Under the pieces are notes generated by a model. It had not been told where the DNA came from. It saw only the letters and a program-made list of their open reading frames with translations, and ran no database searches. From Caprimulgus europaeus (Eukaryota; Chordata; Aves; Caprimulgiformes; Caprimulgidae), in NCBI GenBank assembly GCA_907165065.1, contig OU015523.1, positions 26,315,834 through 26,379,833 on the forward strand: a stretch of 64,000 bases of DNA, given 5' to 3'. The number at the start of each line of letters is the position of its first letter. The first letter of the stretch is position 1. Of the stretch, positions 35,801 through 45,180 are shown one piece after another. The position numbers and the translations under genes were made by a program.

Positions 35801-38800
35801 TAGGCCATTGGTCCATAGGGTCAGCTAGAACCACTAAGGACACAGAGCTGTCCTAGCTCTAGGCCCTCAGTTATACAGATAATCCTTAAAACTTTAATTG
35901 ACAGCCTCCTGGTCACATAAAAATCTGGTTCAGATGGTACAAGTCCACTTTTTAGTTTTAGGATTTTTTTTTTTAATTTTACTTTACATGTTTTAACGAA
36001 GGGTATAATTGAGCCTCAGTTAGGTTTAGAGCACTTGAAAATATTAGTAAACATGTTTCTGTGAGGTGCATTGTCTCTATGTAGATTGATGTTTTAGGTG
36101 TTCATATCCAAAGTGCATAAACAGGAGACTTTTCTTCTTGTCTGTGGCTATACTCATACCCCTGTCTTCTTTGCATGACTATTAAATGGCAAAGTGCACT
36201 TTGTGACTCTCAGTGCCTGCCCACAAGAAACCTGAAAAAGAAATTCAGAGAGAGGAAAGAGGGTGGGTAGTGAAAGTTTTTAACAGACAACCAACCCCAA
36301 GGAATAGCAGTTACCGCGACATAAACTTTCTCTTTCAAATGCTTTTTTACTTTTACTTTCACGCTGAAAGTGACTTCAAGCAGTGTTGCATTTCTGAGGG
36401 AGAGTTACCTCAGTGTTGATCTCTCAGACTTCTTGTGAAAATGAAGACCATGCTATCATTCTTCCAAATGCTGCTTGAACAGAAACATTTGTATATAGCA
36501 ACAGGGGTCAGAAGAGCTCTGTTGAAGAGCGAGCTTTGAGTGGAAGGTGGACCACTGTATCTGTTTCATAGCAATCTTCACAGAGCTGACCACGTGGTTC
36601 AGCCAGGTTTTTACCTATGGGAGTCTTCATCTGCAGAAGCAAACTGATGGGAGGGAAACTGGTGAAGTAAGATAGGCAAAGATTTCCTTGAATCCAGACT
36701 ATTCAGGGTAAGAAAGTGAGACTTGTTCTTATTGTGGTTGATGACTACAGGTGCAATATAGTTAGTTGTTGCCTAAAGTGACGGAAGTAGTTGAGATTTC
36801 CCACTACCAATCCCCTTCCACTGTAGGACCTGCATGGCACTTAGTTGCCAGAAAATTTACCAGAAAATATTAACACTATTTTGTCCCAGTGTTTGCATTT
36901 GATTAATCATTAATTAAACTTGGCCAATCAAAAGTAATTGGTGTTTTTAAAAAGGTGTAGAGAAGATAATGAATTGAAATAATTTTGCAATGATTTGTCA
37001 CATTTGGTTGTCTAATTTAAGCTGCTTAAATGTGTATTTAGCAACCAAGTGAATTCAGTGGAAACCATGTGTGTTTGTCTTCTCTGAAAATCCAAACTGA
37101 ATATAAGATGTAAATGGTTAAGTGCTTAACTTTAGATGTATAAACTCAAAATGTGATCTTAGGTCCTTTAGTTTTCAGAGTCTACTAATATAAATGCATT
37201 ATTATTACTGACACATCCCTGAATCAGTTATGCACATTTATGAAGTAAGCTTGGAGCCCTTGAAAACTAAACTGACATACATATTTTTGAATTTACTAGA
37301 ATGAAAAAAAAATGCTGTTTAATTGCATTTGCATTTATCTATGGTACTAGCTGAATCAGAAATATTTTGCTCCTTGGGAATGGCAGATATATGCACAAAA
37401 TTGTTTACCTGAGCTCAAAATTATCCTAATCAACCTCTGAGCCCAGAAGTCAGCCTCCAAGCAGTGGTTATCCTGGATTAATTAAGGGGCTTCAGGCTGG
37501 CATTTTCCTTCATTCCACCAGTGGGTGTCAACAGTAGAACAATGTGAGGAAGTGGAACACCGTCTGGATGGCTGTGCCCAAAGAGTGGTGGTGAATGGAG
37601 TTAAATCCAGTTGGCAGCTGGTCATGAGTGGTGTTCCCCAAGGCTCAGCACTGGGGCCAGTCCCATTTAACGTCCTTATCAATGATCTGGATGAGAGAAT
37701 TGAGGGCACCCTCAATAAGTTTACAGACGACACCGAGCTAGGTGGAAGTGTTGATCTGCTGGAGGCTAGGGAGGCTCTGCAGAGGGATCTGGCCAGGCTG
37801 GATCCATGGGCCAGGACCAATTGCATGAGTTTCAATAAGGCCAAGTGCTGGGTTCTGCACTTTGGCCTCAACAACCTCTGGCAGTGCTACAGTATGGGGG
37901 AGGAGTGGCTGGAGAGCTGCTCAGCAGAGTGGGACCTGGAGGTGTTGGTTGACAGCCAGCTGAACATGAGCCAGCAGTGTGCCCAGGTGGTCAGGAAGGC
38001 CAATGGCATCCTGGCCTATATCAGGAATAGTGTGGCCAACAGGACCAGGGAAGTTATCTTACCCCTGTACTCAGCACTGGTGAGGCTGCACCTCAAATTC
38101 TCTGTTCAGTTTTGGGCACATCACTACAAGAAGGACATTGAGGTGCTGGAGTGGGCAACGCAGCTGCTGAAGGGGCTGGAGCATGAGTCTTATGAGGAGC
38201 ATCTGAGAGAACTGGTGTTGTTTGGTCTGGAGAAAAGGAGGCTCAGGAGAGACCTCATTGCTCTCTACAACTACCTGAAAGGAGGGTATAGAGAGGTGGT
38301 TGTTGGTCTTTTCTCCCAAGTGGGGGTTGGTCTCTTCTCCCACTCTTGTCAAGTGACAAGTGATAGGACGAGAGAAAATGACCTCAAGTTGCACCAGGGG
38401 AAGTTTAGATTTAATATTAGGAAGAATTTCTTTACTGAAAGGGTTCTCAGGCATTGGAAGGGGTTGCCCATGGAAGTGGTGGAGTACCCATCTCTGGAGG
38501 TATTTAAAAGTTGTGTAGACAAAGTGCTTAGGGACATGGTTTAGTCAGGGTCTTGTCAGTGTTAGGTTAATGATTGATTATCTTAAAGGTATTTTCCAAT
38601 CTTGGAAATGCTGTGATTCTGTGAAGTTCCACCACTGATACCTTTGGTGAACCTGTTCTGTGGATAGAAGATTTCATGCTCCAGTAAACACATGTTAAAA
38701 CAAAAGTGGCTGAAAAAGGCAGCAAATAGAATTCTATTATTGTGAGTCTTATGTGCCTTCTAATTGCATATTTGTGGCCTAGATATTCGCATGCTGTGTA

Positions 38801-41800
38801 GCTGTGAAATGCCTAAACATGACAATTACCAGTGCAGCACCTTTCACTGCCTTCCAGATCTTTTAATCTGAAGAAGTAGTCCTATAAGCACTGGGATTGA
38901 AGATGCTTAATTTCCTACAGGTTGGTGCACTGTGATTATTTGCTTCTGAGGTTTAAAAAGCTGCAAGTGCCAACTGAAGCTTTTTTTCTCTAGATGGGCA
39001 CTATTTATGATCCCTCCCTCCCGACAGATTCTCCATTTCATAGTATTTTGGAGGAGGGCTCATGATACTGCCTTGCCTTTCTGTAGCAGTCTGTTTTTAT
39101 AAAACCTTCTGGAAACTAACTGGGACCTCTTCATCACATGAAGTTTGGTTGGAATTATAAGGTGGATTAAAAAGTTATTAGGACACATGTACCTTTACAC
39201 ACATGTAAGCATACACAACCTGAACACATTAACTTTGATTTTTATATGAAACTAGATAGAAAAGGGGTATAAGTATGGAGGTGAAGGAATAAGCAAGAAG
39301 TTAAGGAGACTTTTTTGTTCTAGTGATCACTGATTTGTGTCTAAAAATGTTCTCAATGGTTACAGTTTGAAAGTTGTGTTTATGGTTAGCATATGCTGAA
39401 TGAAGAGGAGAAGATTACAATGGATTACAATGGCTGGGGTGGCATGTGTATTGAATATTCCATTCCCATTCCCTTTCTCTCTGAAGGGAAGGATGCTTTA
39501 ACTTTTCTAAAAGTCTGATAAGATGCACAGCTTTTAGCCTGAAAAGCTATAATCAAACTGAAAGATGGAGTTGTTTGCAGCTTTCTGAAATCTGCTCCTG
39601 GTGCAGGTATCTTTATCTCCTATATTTAAATTTGAATGTATGGTAATCAAGATTCCCAATTGTCTAATACAGCTGCTATCTATTGTCTATTTCTTTTAAA
39701 TATTGATTTGATAAATTGGACAAAGATAGAGTGTAATCTTTTGTAATGGGAACAAACTGTGCAGTGTTCTTCAGTGTACATGTTTACCAAAGGCAACCAG
39801 AAGTGCTGTTGCATGATACCCCTGCCAGTGCTCTGAACTTCCTCTCCACAGATCATCTCATCTGTGGAATTAAAATGTTAAGTTCCATCTGGCAGTGTCT
39901 GCACCTGAGATGCCTACTGGTAGTACATTGTGCACATAGGATACTGAAGACAATGATTGTCAGGAAAAGAGAAGAAAATTGATTGAGCAAATTTTTTTTA
40001 TTTGTTGGCTAGAAGGAAAAAAAAAATGTTAAATTAACCCAATGTCTGTAAAGGTATTTGAGCTGTTTAGTAAAACAAAAAATGAAATAGTATTCATTCT
40101 ACTTTAAACAATTCTTGTTCCAACTTCCAATGTTCAATGTAATATTTTATATGTGAAATAATACATGCAGTTATATTTCTAAAGGAGGCATCTTTAAAAA
40201 ATAGAAATTTGAATAATATTGTTTTAAAATAGTCAAAAACATTTAATCTTTTGTAACTTTTCAAAGGCTTTTAATCCTGCTTAGCTTGACTTTTGCTGTA
40301 GTGTGAGGATCAAGTATGGCTGAAGTATAGAAAGGCAGTGGTGTGAAATGACAAGGGTTGCTTTTCATCAGGGCAAGAACAGAGCTTATTTGCCCCTTGT
40401 ATGCAATGTGGATGGGAAGAGACTGTACTAGGCTGGGAGTGGGAGAGAGGACAACTGTTTCACAGGAAAATAGGAAATGAGAGGGAAAGGGAGGTTGCAG
40501 GTTCAAAAAAGGGAAAATCAAAAGACATAGCAAATAAGAATGGGAAAAGAAGTTATTTGGGTTAAAGACAAACAAAAGAAAGCAAGAAATTGAAAGAATT
40601 TAAAAGAACACTGGGTAGATTTTTTGCTAATATAAATCACCATAGCATTGTTTGCTGTCTTCACCCAAACTCTTCCCATTTATGCCAGCAATATGTACAA
40701 GGGACAAAAATCACTCTGGAATGGGAGACATGATCGAAAAGAAAGAAAAGGGTGTGGAAGTGAGAACACACCACATTTAGGTCACAGAATGTAATTTAAT
40801 TTATGTTCCAGAAACACACATGTATTTCCATAACAGATGTTTTTGGGTTTCTAAGTTTGGGTGAAAGGGATGGGATGGCTGGTTATTTTGAGCACTTGTT
40901 ATATTGCTATTACTAGATAATGACCCTGGATTATGTAGTTAAATATTAGAGTTGCCATGGTTGCTAGCTGTATCTTATATTCTTAGCACTGGCTGGTTTT
41001 CTCTTTTTCCTCCTCCAGACAATTCTAATATAACTCTCCAGAAAATATCATTTGATCACCACCTGGTGTAGGATCACTACTTTTCTTTGTCATGGATATG
41101 ATTTCTTTGCCTTCTTTTACACATATTACAGTAGACATGCAGTGGAGATGTCTGCTTAATTTTGTGGGATCCTTCTGTATGCTTTAGCATGCTTTCATGA
41201 CCATAGGACAGTTCCTAAATTCTCAAGTCCAGATGGTTTCTCCAGGTACACTATTTTTCGAGTGTCTTTCCCAACACTATTGAGACAAGTAGTCTTCAGA
41301 CTTTCAGGTAGTGCAGAAAAAGATTGGTGTAAACCATAAAGGTAACCTTTTATCTTAACATTTTTCCCATTCTAGATCTGATTTTTCATCATCTCAAATG
41401 ATCCAAAATACGTGTGACTTGTCAAATAGTGGAAATTACAGCTTTTCTAATACAAAGAGAAACCTCAACTTGCCCTATTGCAGTGATAAATGTTGGCATC
41501 TCAGACATATTTTAATTTACATTAAAACAGGCTGTCTCATTGTTTTAAAAAATTAATTAGTAGACTTTGAACACACAAAGGCAGTCTCCTCAGGCAGCAG
41601 TTACCTCACAGGGTCTCATGATTTCTCCTGATGTGAAAGCCATGTCAAATATGGGAAGAGTAAATGATCTTATGGCTAGCAAATCACATAGACACATGTT
41701 AGCTGGGAAGAAATGTGTAGCACCACAGATGCATGATCCTGAATATGTTGTTCACAATGGGGGAGATGCAATTCTGCCTCTTTGCACTGTGGAAGCTGTT

Positions 41801-44800
41801 TTCCTTGAGTCTAGTCCATCTCCAAATACACTTATCTCCAGATAGATTAATCTGCTTCATCTGTCACTTTTCTTGGTATTTATTCTTTGTGAATATTACT
41901 GTCAAGGGCCTCTGTTCTCTGTATGGTCAGTCATTAAGGCCAGAACAAGAGAAATAATTTCCCTAAGACCATACTGTGTTTTTCTCCTGCTCTGGTAAGG
42001 CTTGTGGTTCATTGGTTCATTATGCAAATCACACTCATCTTCCCTTCCCACCCAAACCCCTCCCCAAAAAAGAACACTTAAAGTGTACATTACAGATTAT
42101 CTCAAAGCTTTGAGTACCTCAGAACCATTTTTTATCAATGCCGTTAATATTTAAACTCAGGGTAACCGTTAACAGAAAATACAGATTACACAGTGCTAGA
42201 TCTATTTATTAAGCATCCATAACAAAGGCTAGATGGTGCAAGAGCTTAGTATGGTGTTCTTTAACCTCTGGAAGTTAAGTTCAAATCCTGGATTAGATCA
42301 GAAGCAAATATTAGTTACTGTCCTCATCCTTTGTGAGCTTCGTAAACCACACCATTCATAACATTTAGCAATTCCCTGGTACCCTAATTTTAGATCTCTG
42401 TGGCAGGCTGGCAGTATTTGCCTGAAACATCACCCTACCCTGTAAACAGGTGTTGATCCTGATGGGAAGGCAATAAGTAGGTTCTGCTGACTCAGAAGCG
42501 GGCAATTTTACTAGCTTAGGGCAAGGAAATGGCTGTCTGTGAGGAAGGTCCCAGCATGTGGACTACAGCAATGAGTATATTTTGATCTTAATGCATTTTT
42601 ATGTTTTGTTTAATAGCAAAGCTAAATTGTGGAGCAGGGGGAGGATGTTATCTGTGCTGCTTGAGTATTACTGGAGAGCAGCACGAGAGCCATGCCTGCA
42701 CATTGCCTCATCTTATCAAATCAGGACTGACATTCATTAATAGAGCTGAGTTTGCACACTGTCTGTCTGTGCCCCTCCTGGCTCAAGCCCAAATAGAATA
42801 GTTAATACCTTTCTCTTACTCATAAGTGTGAGAAAAGTAAGGAAGAATGGTTCTGAATTAATTTGTTAGGAACACTTCTGAGTCAACAGTCTGTAATTTG
42901 AAAGAGCTCAGTTTAATCCTTCAGTCCAGCACCGCACCAGTAGAATAATTGCAAAGAAATATTGCTGAACCTCTCTTTTGGTCCTAAGAGATGAAAATCT
43001 TCAAGAGGAAGCCGTAAGAGACTGAAGTGATTAAAGCTGCTGGACTTGTAAAATCTCATCATCCCTAAATGCATTTTTCACTCTCTAAAGCATACATGCA
43101 ATTACTCCTGTGTGGCCTGTAGTCCCATTAATAGGAGCTGGAGTATCGAACTGTCTAGCAAGATCGGTTCATCTTGGCAAATTTGAAAATTAGTTGATCT
43201 AGCATGGCCCAAGCAAAGAGAAATGAATTTGTTAATGGCTTGCTGCTTTTAAGTTTTTTGCAACTATATTGTTAATAGAACAAAAATACGCTCTTGATAT
43301 TTTCTCTTGAAGACCTGATTGAACGTACCTTTTACCTGGTGAAAGGAAAGGGAAGAGGCTTTGCTGCAGCGTAGCTGCTTATGCATTACCTCAGTGGTAT
43401 AAAACTACATATTGCAACTTTTGGATGATTTAAAATTTCTGTAATGGCTGCTAACTCTTCCCTTCTTTTCTTTTTTTTTTTTGTGCACGTATGGAAACAG
43501 AGAAGAAATTAGTGTGTCAGAGGTCTCTTCTAACTTGTGACTCCTCAACTTCAGTAACTGTGACTGTAAACAGTCAGCTAAACCATGGGCAAACTGTGCT
43601 GTCACTGAAAGGTGTAGTAAAGACAGAGAAAGATCAAACTGATCCTAAAAGAAGGCCAAATAGAAGTGTTTTTCAAAGCCCAGCTACTTACAGTTTTGCT
43701 GCTGTAACTGATACTTTTGCAGCTATAAGTAATGTAAGTGATCAGCAAATACTGAAATGTTAGCATTTCATGAATACTGTGACCTGTAGTGATAGGATTA
43801 CTGATCTGCAGGAATTTCCTGTCTGAAAGCACTGGTCTAGCTTGACAAGAGAGCTCCTTTAAAGACTGCAGCAAAAGCTATTCACTTTGAAGGCATTACA
43901 TCTTCCCACTGATCACCTACAAACATTGTTTTGACATGACTGAGAAATAAAGTCACAGGGGCTTGAACAGTTAAAGATTAACTAATCTCTGAGATAGAGT
44001 GATCAAAAGAACTAAGAAACTTTTAGAAGAGACTTCCTGTATCAGGAGTGCATAAATGATTTGACTTAAAGGGGAAAAAAAGCAGAGGCCAGGCTAGCCT
44101 GCTGGGTAACTAAGTGGAGAGCGATTAGATACGCTGTGAGTTACTCATGCCTTCAGTGTGTTTTGTTTTAAGGCCTCTTTTATCTTAACTTATGCTGAGG
44201 TAATTTCAGTTGATACTATACAGGAGACTCTAGCTCCTGGCCAGCTCTGGGAATACAGGGCACTGTGTGACTCCATCCAGAAAGACGCAACAGTTTGAAT
44301 CCTCCTGCATCTGCTCTTAGAAAAACCAGGAGGGGTCAGGTTTGCAGCTCTATCACTCTTCCTCAGCAGCAGGGCTAAGATCTGAGCATAAACAGATTAC
44401 AGAAACAGTGTATGTCGTTCAGATTCATGTGCCTAGAATTTACTAGAATCATTTTTCTTTGTAGCAGAGAAAAAGAAACCAGGTGTACTTCTCAGAACTG
44501 ACTGATAAAGCTAACCAACAGAACAAAAACCCCTTGTTCTCTTTCAAATATGTTTAGTATTGAGAGAAAAAGAAATTGTTCTTCTTCAGGCAAAATATTA
44601 GCATGCAGTCTCCAGGAGCTTAATGCTCCCCCATGAACTACATGTTCAACTCTTGCTGAAGGTAGAGATACTAGAAGGTCCTCAGCATTTTGCAGCGTTT
44701 GGTCACTGAACAGCAAACCTGTAACAGATTTTGGCAGCTTCATGTTCTAAAAGGGAAAGAAAGACTCTAACAAATTGATTTCCTAGGCCTCTATTTCACA

Positions 44801-45096
44801 ACAGCTCAGGTAATACCATGTTAACAACCTATAGTCCAGCTTTAACCTTACACACAACAACAACAAATTTTTGCATCCTGCCATTTTTAATCTTTGTTTT
44901 TTTCATAATCATCAGAAAGGAGCTGATTGCCAGGCTGGAACAAGTGGAAAAAGAAAGCATGGATGCTGCTCAGCTGGCTAAGGAGTACGCAGAACTGACA
45001 GAGGAGAACCGAACACTGAAGCTGGCCCAGACGCAGTGTGTAGAGCAACTGGAAAAGCTCAGAATACAGTATCAAAAAAGACAGGGATCCTCATAA
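17771..45096 (+). CDS. MAP3K7CL: MAP3K7CL, complete 142-residue short isoform (4 exons)
   Basis: The coding segments are 17771-17840, 26541-26602, 35556-35671 and 44916-45096 (70+62+116+181 = 429 nt, 142 codons plus stop), with intron phases 1, 0 and 2. The protein equals the human short isoform in length. Residues 1-24 form a small polar start. Residues 37-49 hold the [13 protein letters not shown] motif, and about 53-140 form a charged heptad-rich coiled coil ending [14 protein letters not shown]. The family is a kinase-less paralogue of the TAK1 C-terminus, which in TAK1 binds TAB2/TAB3. It has no kinase domain, signal peptide or membrane segment. Whether it acts on TAK1 signalling is inference from homology. 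The bird [14 protein letters not shown] is closer to TAK1 (PNSKESMAVFEQHC) than the human HDSEESMEVFKQHC. No frameshift or stop is seen. Confidence 0.96.
18081..18138. repeat. 24-bp direct duplication
   Basis: AGGACTGTAATTAACTATCA plus AATT occurs at 18081-18104 and again at 18115-18138, identical, with a 34-bp period. Perfect identity suggests a recent event. Confidence 0.9.
19829..19888. repeat. T-rich low-complexity tract
   Basis: Successive T runs of about 10 and 12 are separated by CCTCTCC, with further T/C runs after. There is no MAP3K7CL exon behind it, so it is read as simple low-complexity sequence. Confidence 0.7.
21681..21793 (-). mobile_element. MIR-like (CORE-SINE) fragment
   Basis: GAGTGAGGTAACTGTGAGG, AAGGTCACGCTAAGCAG, GGGCTGTGAATAGAAGCCC and ACTTAGCCACACAGCCTTCC follow in order the reverse complement of the amniote MIR consensus (gaggtaactgaggc, aaggtcacacagc, gctgggaatagaaccc, ctaaccactagaccacactgcc). 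It is old, diverged and 5'/3' incomplete. Confidence 0.65.
25840..25860. repeat. (AATA)n microsatellite
   Basis: About five AATA units in a row. Confidence 0.85.
26541..26602 (+). CDS. MAP3K7CL: MAP3K7CL exon encoding the PELDQQLQ segment
   Basis: The 62-nt exon follows TACCTTTTAG (acceptor) and precedes GTAGGA (donor, 26603). With the G left over from the previous exon it reads [20 protein letters not shown] and a final Q. The human exon reads [20 protein letters not shown], as I recall it, and TAK1 has a related SIPMAYLTLDHQLQPL. It ends on a full codon. The variable acidic start and conserved end fit a linker leading into the coiled coil. Confidence 0.97.
26609..26631 (+). promoter_or_regulatory. 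U-rich tract just after a 5' splice site
   Basis: T10-A-T12-type sequence starts six bases after the GT of the small exon's donor. U-rich stretches in this place are known binding sites for TIA1/TIAL1, which help U1 recognise weak donors. Here the donor is GTAGGA, not the consensus GTAAGT, so help would make sense. Its use is inference. Confidence 0.4.
27821..28030 (+). mobile_element. MIR-like (CORE-SINE) element, nearly full length
   Basis: In order: GTGGCTGAAGCATTGAACTG, ACCTGCATTCTGTTTCCAAC, TCTGTCAGTGACACACTGTG, CTTTATCCCTCTGCTCACC, TCTGAAATGAGGTTAATA and AAGCATTGAGATCAGTGG. These match the amniote MIR/L2-tailed SINE layout (tRNA-derived head, core, and LINE-like tail with the cactttgagatcc motif and a tatta-like end). 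Diverged and old, predating birds. Confidence 0.72.
31407..31430. repeat. (GACTA)n microsatellite
   Basis: ACTA followed by four perfect GACTA units. Confidence 0.92.
34965..35045. repeat. Second copy of the old palindromic repeat
   Basis: GTGAAATCTTGGCTGCACTG, AGTCAGTAGAAAAATTCCTG and TTGAGTCCAGCAGAATCAGC match the same remembered amniote motif as the copy at 13.15 kb (gaaatcctggc, cattgaagtcaatgg, aaaactcccattgact). The arms have decayed more here. Family name not known to me. Confidence 0.45.
35556..35671 (+). CDS. MAP3K7CL: MAP3K7CL exon starting the coiled coil
   Basis: Acceptor CTTCTTCTCTTAAAG ends at 35555 and donor GTGAGT starts at 35672, an excellent site. The exon reads [19 protein letters not shown], then [19 protein letters not shown] and a Lys, and ends after two bases of the next Lys codon (phase 2). 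The human version differs at few places. It begins the heptad-rich region that in TAK1 binds TAB2/TAB3. CHDSKESM keeps the Lys found in TAK1, whereas human has Glu there. Confidence 0.98.
35672..37514. other. Intron, left part
   Basis: Phase 2 intron. I see no repeat family or exon in this stretch. The 68-codon open frame at 36213 lacks any similarity I know. Confidence 0.8.
37515..38624 (+). mobile_element. CR1: CR1 LINE, 5'-truncated, RT C-terminal frame still open
   Basis: The 339-codon frame (37525-38544) covers the last part of the CR1 reverse transcriptase and the C-terminal region. Visible are the RT motif with [10 protein letters not shown] (about residues 35-44), the catalytic-type FTDDTEL (about 66-72, FADD in most CR1), then [39 protein letters not shown] and [20 protein letters not shown]. 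The frame ends at DKVLRDMV and TAG. The N-terminal RT motifs and the endonuclease domain are missing, so the copy cannot move by itself. The 3' UTR ends at a decayed GTGATTCTGTGA tail rather than clean octamers. A short internal duplication (GTTGGTCTTTTCTCCC and GTTGGTCTCTTCTCCC) lies near 38310-38340. It lies in the sense direction within the last MAP3K7CL intron. Confidence 0.94.
38625..43500. other. Intron, middle part
   Basis: No repeat family or exon recognised. The open frames (for example 104 codons on - at 40261-40575) look like chance frames. A stretch at about 42220-42300 has a tRNA-like TTCAAATCCTGG and might be SINE debris, but the match is too poor to call. Confidence 0.75.
43501..43733 (+). 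other. Exon-like segment of unknown meaning
   Basis: A long pyrimidine run (from about 43456) and GGAAACAG precede an open stretch that ends at a consensus donor, AAT then GTAAGTGA (43734). One frame is open for 90 codons around it and reads plausibly (for example [19 protein letters not shown]). That frame does not fit the phase left by the exon at 35556. Spliced there, the exon would meet a stop within a few codons. If used at all it would be a poison or terminal exon. I recognise no homologue. Confidence 0.2.
43734..44915. other. Intron, right part
   Basis: No feature recognised. It ends in TCTTTGTTTTTTTCATAATC and ATCAG, the acceptor of the terminal exon. Confidence 0.8.
44916..45096 (+). 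CDS. MAP3K7CL: MAP3K7CL terminal coding exon
   Basis: It completes the Lys codon left open by the previous exon and reads [20 protein letters not shown], then [20 protein letters not shown] and [19 protein letters not shown], with TAA at 45094-45096. Human differs modestly and has the same end (QYQKRQGSS). TAK1 ends QQQKRQGTS. This is the second half of the coiled coil. The open frame extends left of the splice site to 44818, but that part is intron. Confidence 0.98.
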
Positions 45097-45180
45097 CTCT
45101 CAACTAGCTTATGTGAGGTAGTTAATACAGGATTGGTCCTGTGCTGGAAAGAGATTTTAAAATAAAGATCTGTTTAATAT
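45097..45180 (+). promoter_or_regulatory. MAP3K7CL: MAP3K7CL 3' UTR and polyadenylation signal
   Basis: A canonical AATAAA lies at 45161-45166, 65 nt after the stop codon. It is followed by TCTGTTTAATATGTT, a T/GT-rich element suited to cleavage near 45180. This gives a very short 3' UTR. Other AATAAA hexamers further on (for example near 45806) could serve longer forms. Confidence 0.75.

Noticed and set aside
37482-37874. 130-codon - strand frame
   Set aside because: Antisense shadow of the CR1 reverse-transcriptase frame.
42220-42310. Possible SINE head (TTCAAATCCTGG)
   Set aside because: Only a short tRNA-like motif matches. No core or tail follows in order.
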